64,000 nt of DNA from an uncultured Algibacter sp. (GTDB taxonomy: Bacteria; Bacteroidota; Bacteroidia; Flavobacteriales; Flavobacteriaceae): assembly GCA_947502405.1 (NCBI GenBank), contig CANMZT010000003.1:1-64000 (forward strand), read 5' to 3'. The translations under genes and the position numbers were made by a program. The notes under the pieces were generated by a model. That model was not told the DNA's origin and ran no database searches. It saw only the letters and a list, made by a program, of their open reading frames with translations. Positions 62,927 through 64,000 of this stretch are shown in pieces. Positions within the stretch are counted from its first letter, which is position 1, and every line of letters begins with the position of its first letter.

Positions 62927-63952
62927 TTACTGTAATTTTCTTCTAGAAATATAGTCTTTTAATTTCTTATACAAATATACAGTTAAGAAAACCATTGCGT
63001 AAATTAATAGAAGATATTCTGGCCTAGATAAAACATCTTTAATGTTAAAATTTGCCATTAAAATGTAAGGGACAATTGCTAATAAAAAAGGGTGCACAAG
63101 AAAAATGTTTAAACTCTCTTTACCACACCAAAGTAAGAAATTTCTAAACAATTTTAAATGCTTATCTAAAAGGAACGTAAGTTTGTATAATACACAAAAG
63201 GCCGCTATAGATATAAAAATAAATGCGAAAAAATTATTAAGGTTATATGAAGACATGTCAATTCTACCATTTGATATTATAATAAATGTCGTAATAATTC
63301 CTATAATGATTATGTCAATGTAACCTGTTTTTTTAACAATATTCTTTTTAAAATAATAATTACCTATTAACATAAAAAAATAGGTGAGTATAGCTTGTGG
63401 CCACATCCAATAAAAATAATTTTCTGCAAGTGTTAAAAAATGAAATAGCAAATAATTTATAATAAATATTATTAGAATATACCAAAGCGTGATTTTAAGT
63501 TTTAATAAATCATGAAAAATATACCATAAAATTCTTCCCATAAAAAGAGCTACTAAAAACCACAGGCCGGTTCCTATTATATCAATTCTTGTTGCAAAAA
63601 ATATTGCTTTTAAAAACTTTTTAAATTGCAACACAAAATCATAACTATAGGGATATAGCACTTGGCTTCTAAAATAGGTGGGTAATTGCACTAAAATCGA
63701 CGCAATAAAAACCCAAAATATACTTGCAATTAAAAAAGGGACTAGAAGTCTTTTAACTGATTTCTTAATATTTACTTTATCCTTCATAAAAAAGCCCGCT
63801 ACAATAAAGAATAGTGGCATATGAAAGGAGTAGATAACAGTATTTAATAAGGTGTTTTCTTTTATAAATAGAAACATGCCACTGTGGCCTATCATCACTA
63901 GTATAATACCTATTCCTTTTATTAGGTCAACATTATGTATTTTTTTACTCAT
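62927..63952 (-). CDS. Acyltransferase family 3 membrane protein
   Basis: 341 residues with about 10 TM helices. N-terminal VDLIKGIGIILVMIGHSG carries the conserved His of the acyltransferase-3 family, with YSFHMPLFFIVAGFFM following. It O-acylates a sugar (acetyl or succinyl) on the periplasmic or cytoplasmic face. It is the first gene of the leftward run visible here; more genes of the operon may lie beyond 64000. Nothing else is seen in 63953-64000. Confidence 0.88.
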   Translation of the reverse strand: MSKKIHNVDLIKGIGIILVMIGHSGMFLFIKENTLLNTVIYSFHMPLFFIVAGFFMKDKVNIKKSVKRLLVPFLIASIFWVFIASILVQLPTYFRSQVLYPYSYDFVLQFKKFLKAIFFATRIDIIGTGLWFLVALFMGRILWYIFHDLLKLKITLWYILIIFIINYLLFHFLTLAENYFYWMWPQAILTYFFMLIGNYYFKKNIVKKTGYIDIIIIGIITTFIIISNGRIDMSSYNLNNFFAFIFISIAAFCVLYKLTFLLDKHLKLFRNFLLWCGKESLNIFLVHPFLLAIVPYILMANFNIKDVLSRPEYLLLIYAMVFLTVYLYKKLKDYISRRKLQ

Positions 63953-64000
63953 TTTTATCTTATTTTTTCAAAATAATTGTATAATCTCTTTCCTATAATT

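Overview
The window is a low-GC chromosomal segment from a marine-type member of the Bacteroidota, almost certainly family Flavobacteriaceae. The evidence is repeated TAnnTTTG promoter elements instead of the proteobacterial -10 box, the gliding and type IX secretion genes gldH and sprE/porW, type IX C-terminal sorting signals, and family-restricted proteins (DUF6090, DUF5687, DUF4292, DUF4254, DUF6427, DUF6341 types). I saw no tRNA, rRNA, CRISPR array, transposase, prophage or origin. Family names are from memory and inspection, not from a database search.

Layout. 1-4433: 3'-truncated gene for a giant secreted zinc carboxypeptidase with FN3, GEVED, MAM-like and near-identical DUF5011-type repeats. 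4660-8082: fused oligopeptide ABC ATPase, a possible 42-aa peptide, and the two subunits of a 3-oxoacid CoA-transferase. 8207-13537: class A penicillin-binding protein, gldH, ricT and a radical SAM protein. 13652-17665: T9SS-exported M23 peptidase, tRNA uridine hydroxylase trhO, a 30-aa peptide with its own terminator, and recA. 17812-20358: small lipoprotein, ECF sigma factor, and a membrane-anchored protein ending in an outer-membrane beta-barrel. 20651-25547: plsC, trpS, dprA, HU/SPOR protein, thioesterase, small lipoprotein. 25711-31615: EnvC-like protein, DUF4292 lipoprotein, TPR protein, nucleotidyltransferase, dut, DUF6090. 31612-41884: flippase, then a long leftward cluster sprE - bactofilin - atpZ - small membrane protein - atpB-E-F-H-A-G (atpD and atpC absent). 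42003-46457: PadR-controlled ABC exporter-like genes and a divergent ferredoxin-type reductase. 46498-51379: glycosyltransferase 9, DUF4254, upp, DUF6427, DUF6341, purD. 51466-64000: exopolysaccharide/O-antigen locus, with a rightward capK-like - wecB - glycosyltransferase arm converging on a leftward operon of acyltransferase, Wzx, Wzy, ligase-like polymerase, acetyltransferase, glycosyltransferase, UDP-xylose synthase type SDR and WcaJ-type initiating transferase.

How it fits together. Much of the window serves the cell envelope: peptidoglycan synthesis and its control (PBP1A, EnvC-like, SPOR protein), type IX secretion and gliding (GldH, SprE, two likely cargo proteins), phospholipid synthesis (PlsC) and surface polysaccharide. 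The rest is housekeeping (ATP synthase, RecA, DprA, TrpS, Dut, Upp, PurD).

Intergenic DNA is rich in short palindromes of several families (ATTCC-stem REP-like units often paired as doublets, TCGAGCGCAGTC units, and a roughly 100-bp GGGCGTTACCC...CTAACGCGGGC element in three copies). These are the most conspicuous structure not explained by genes.
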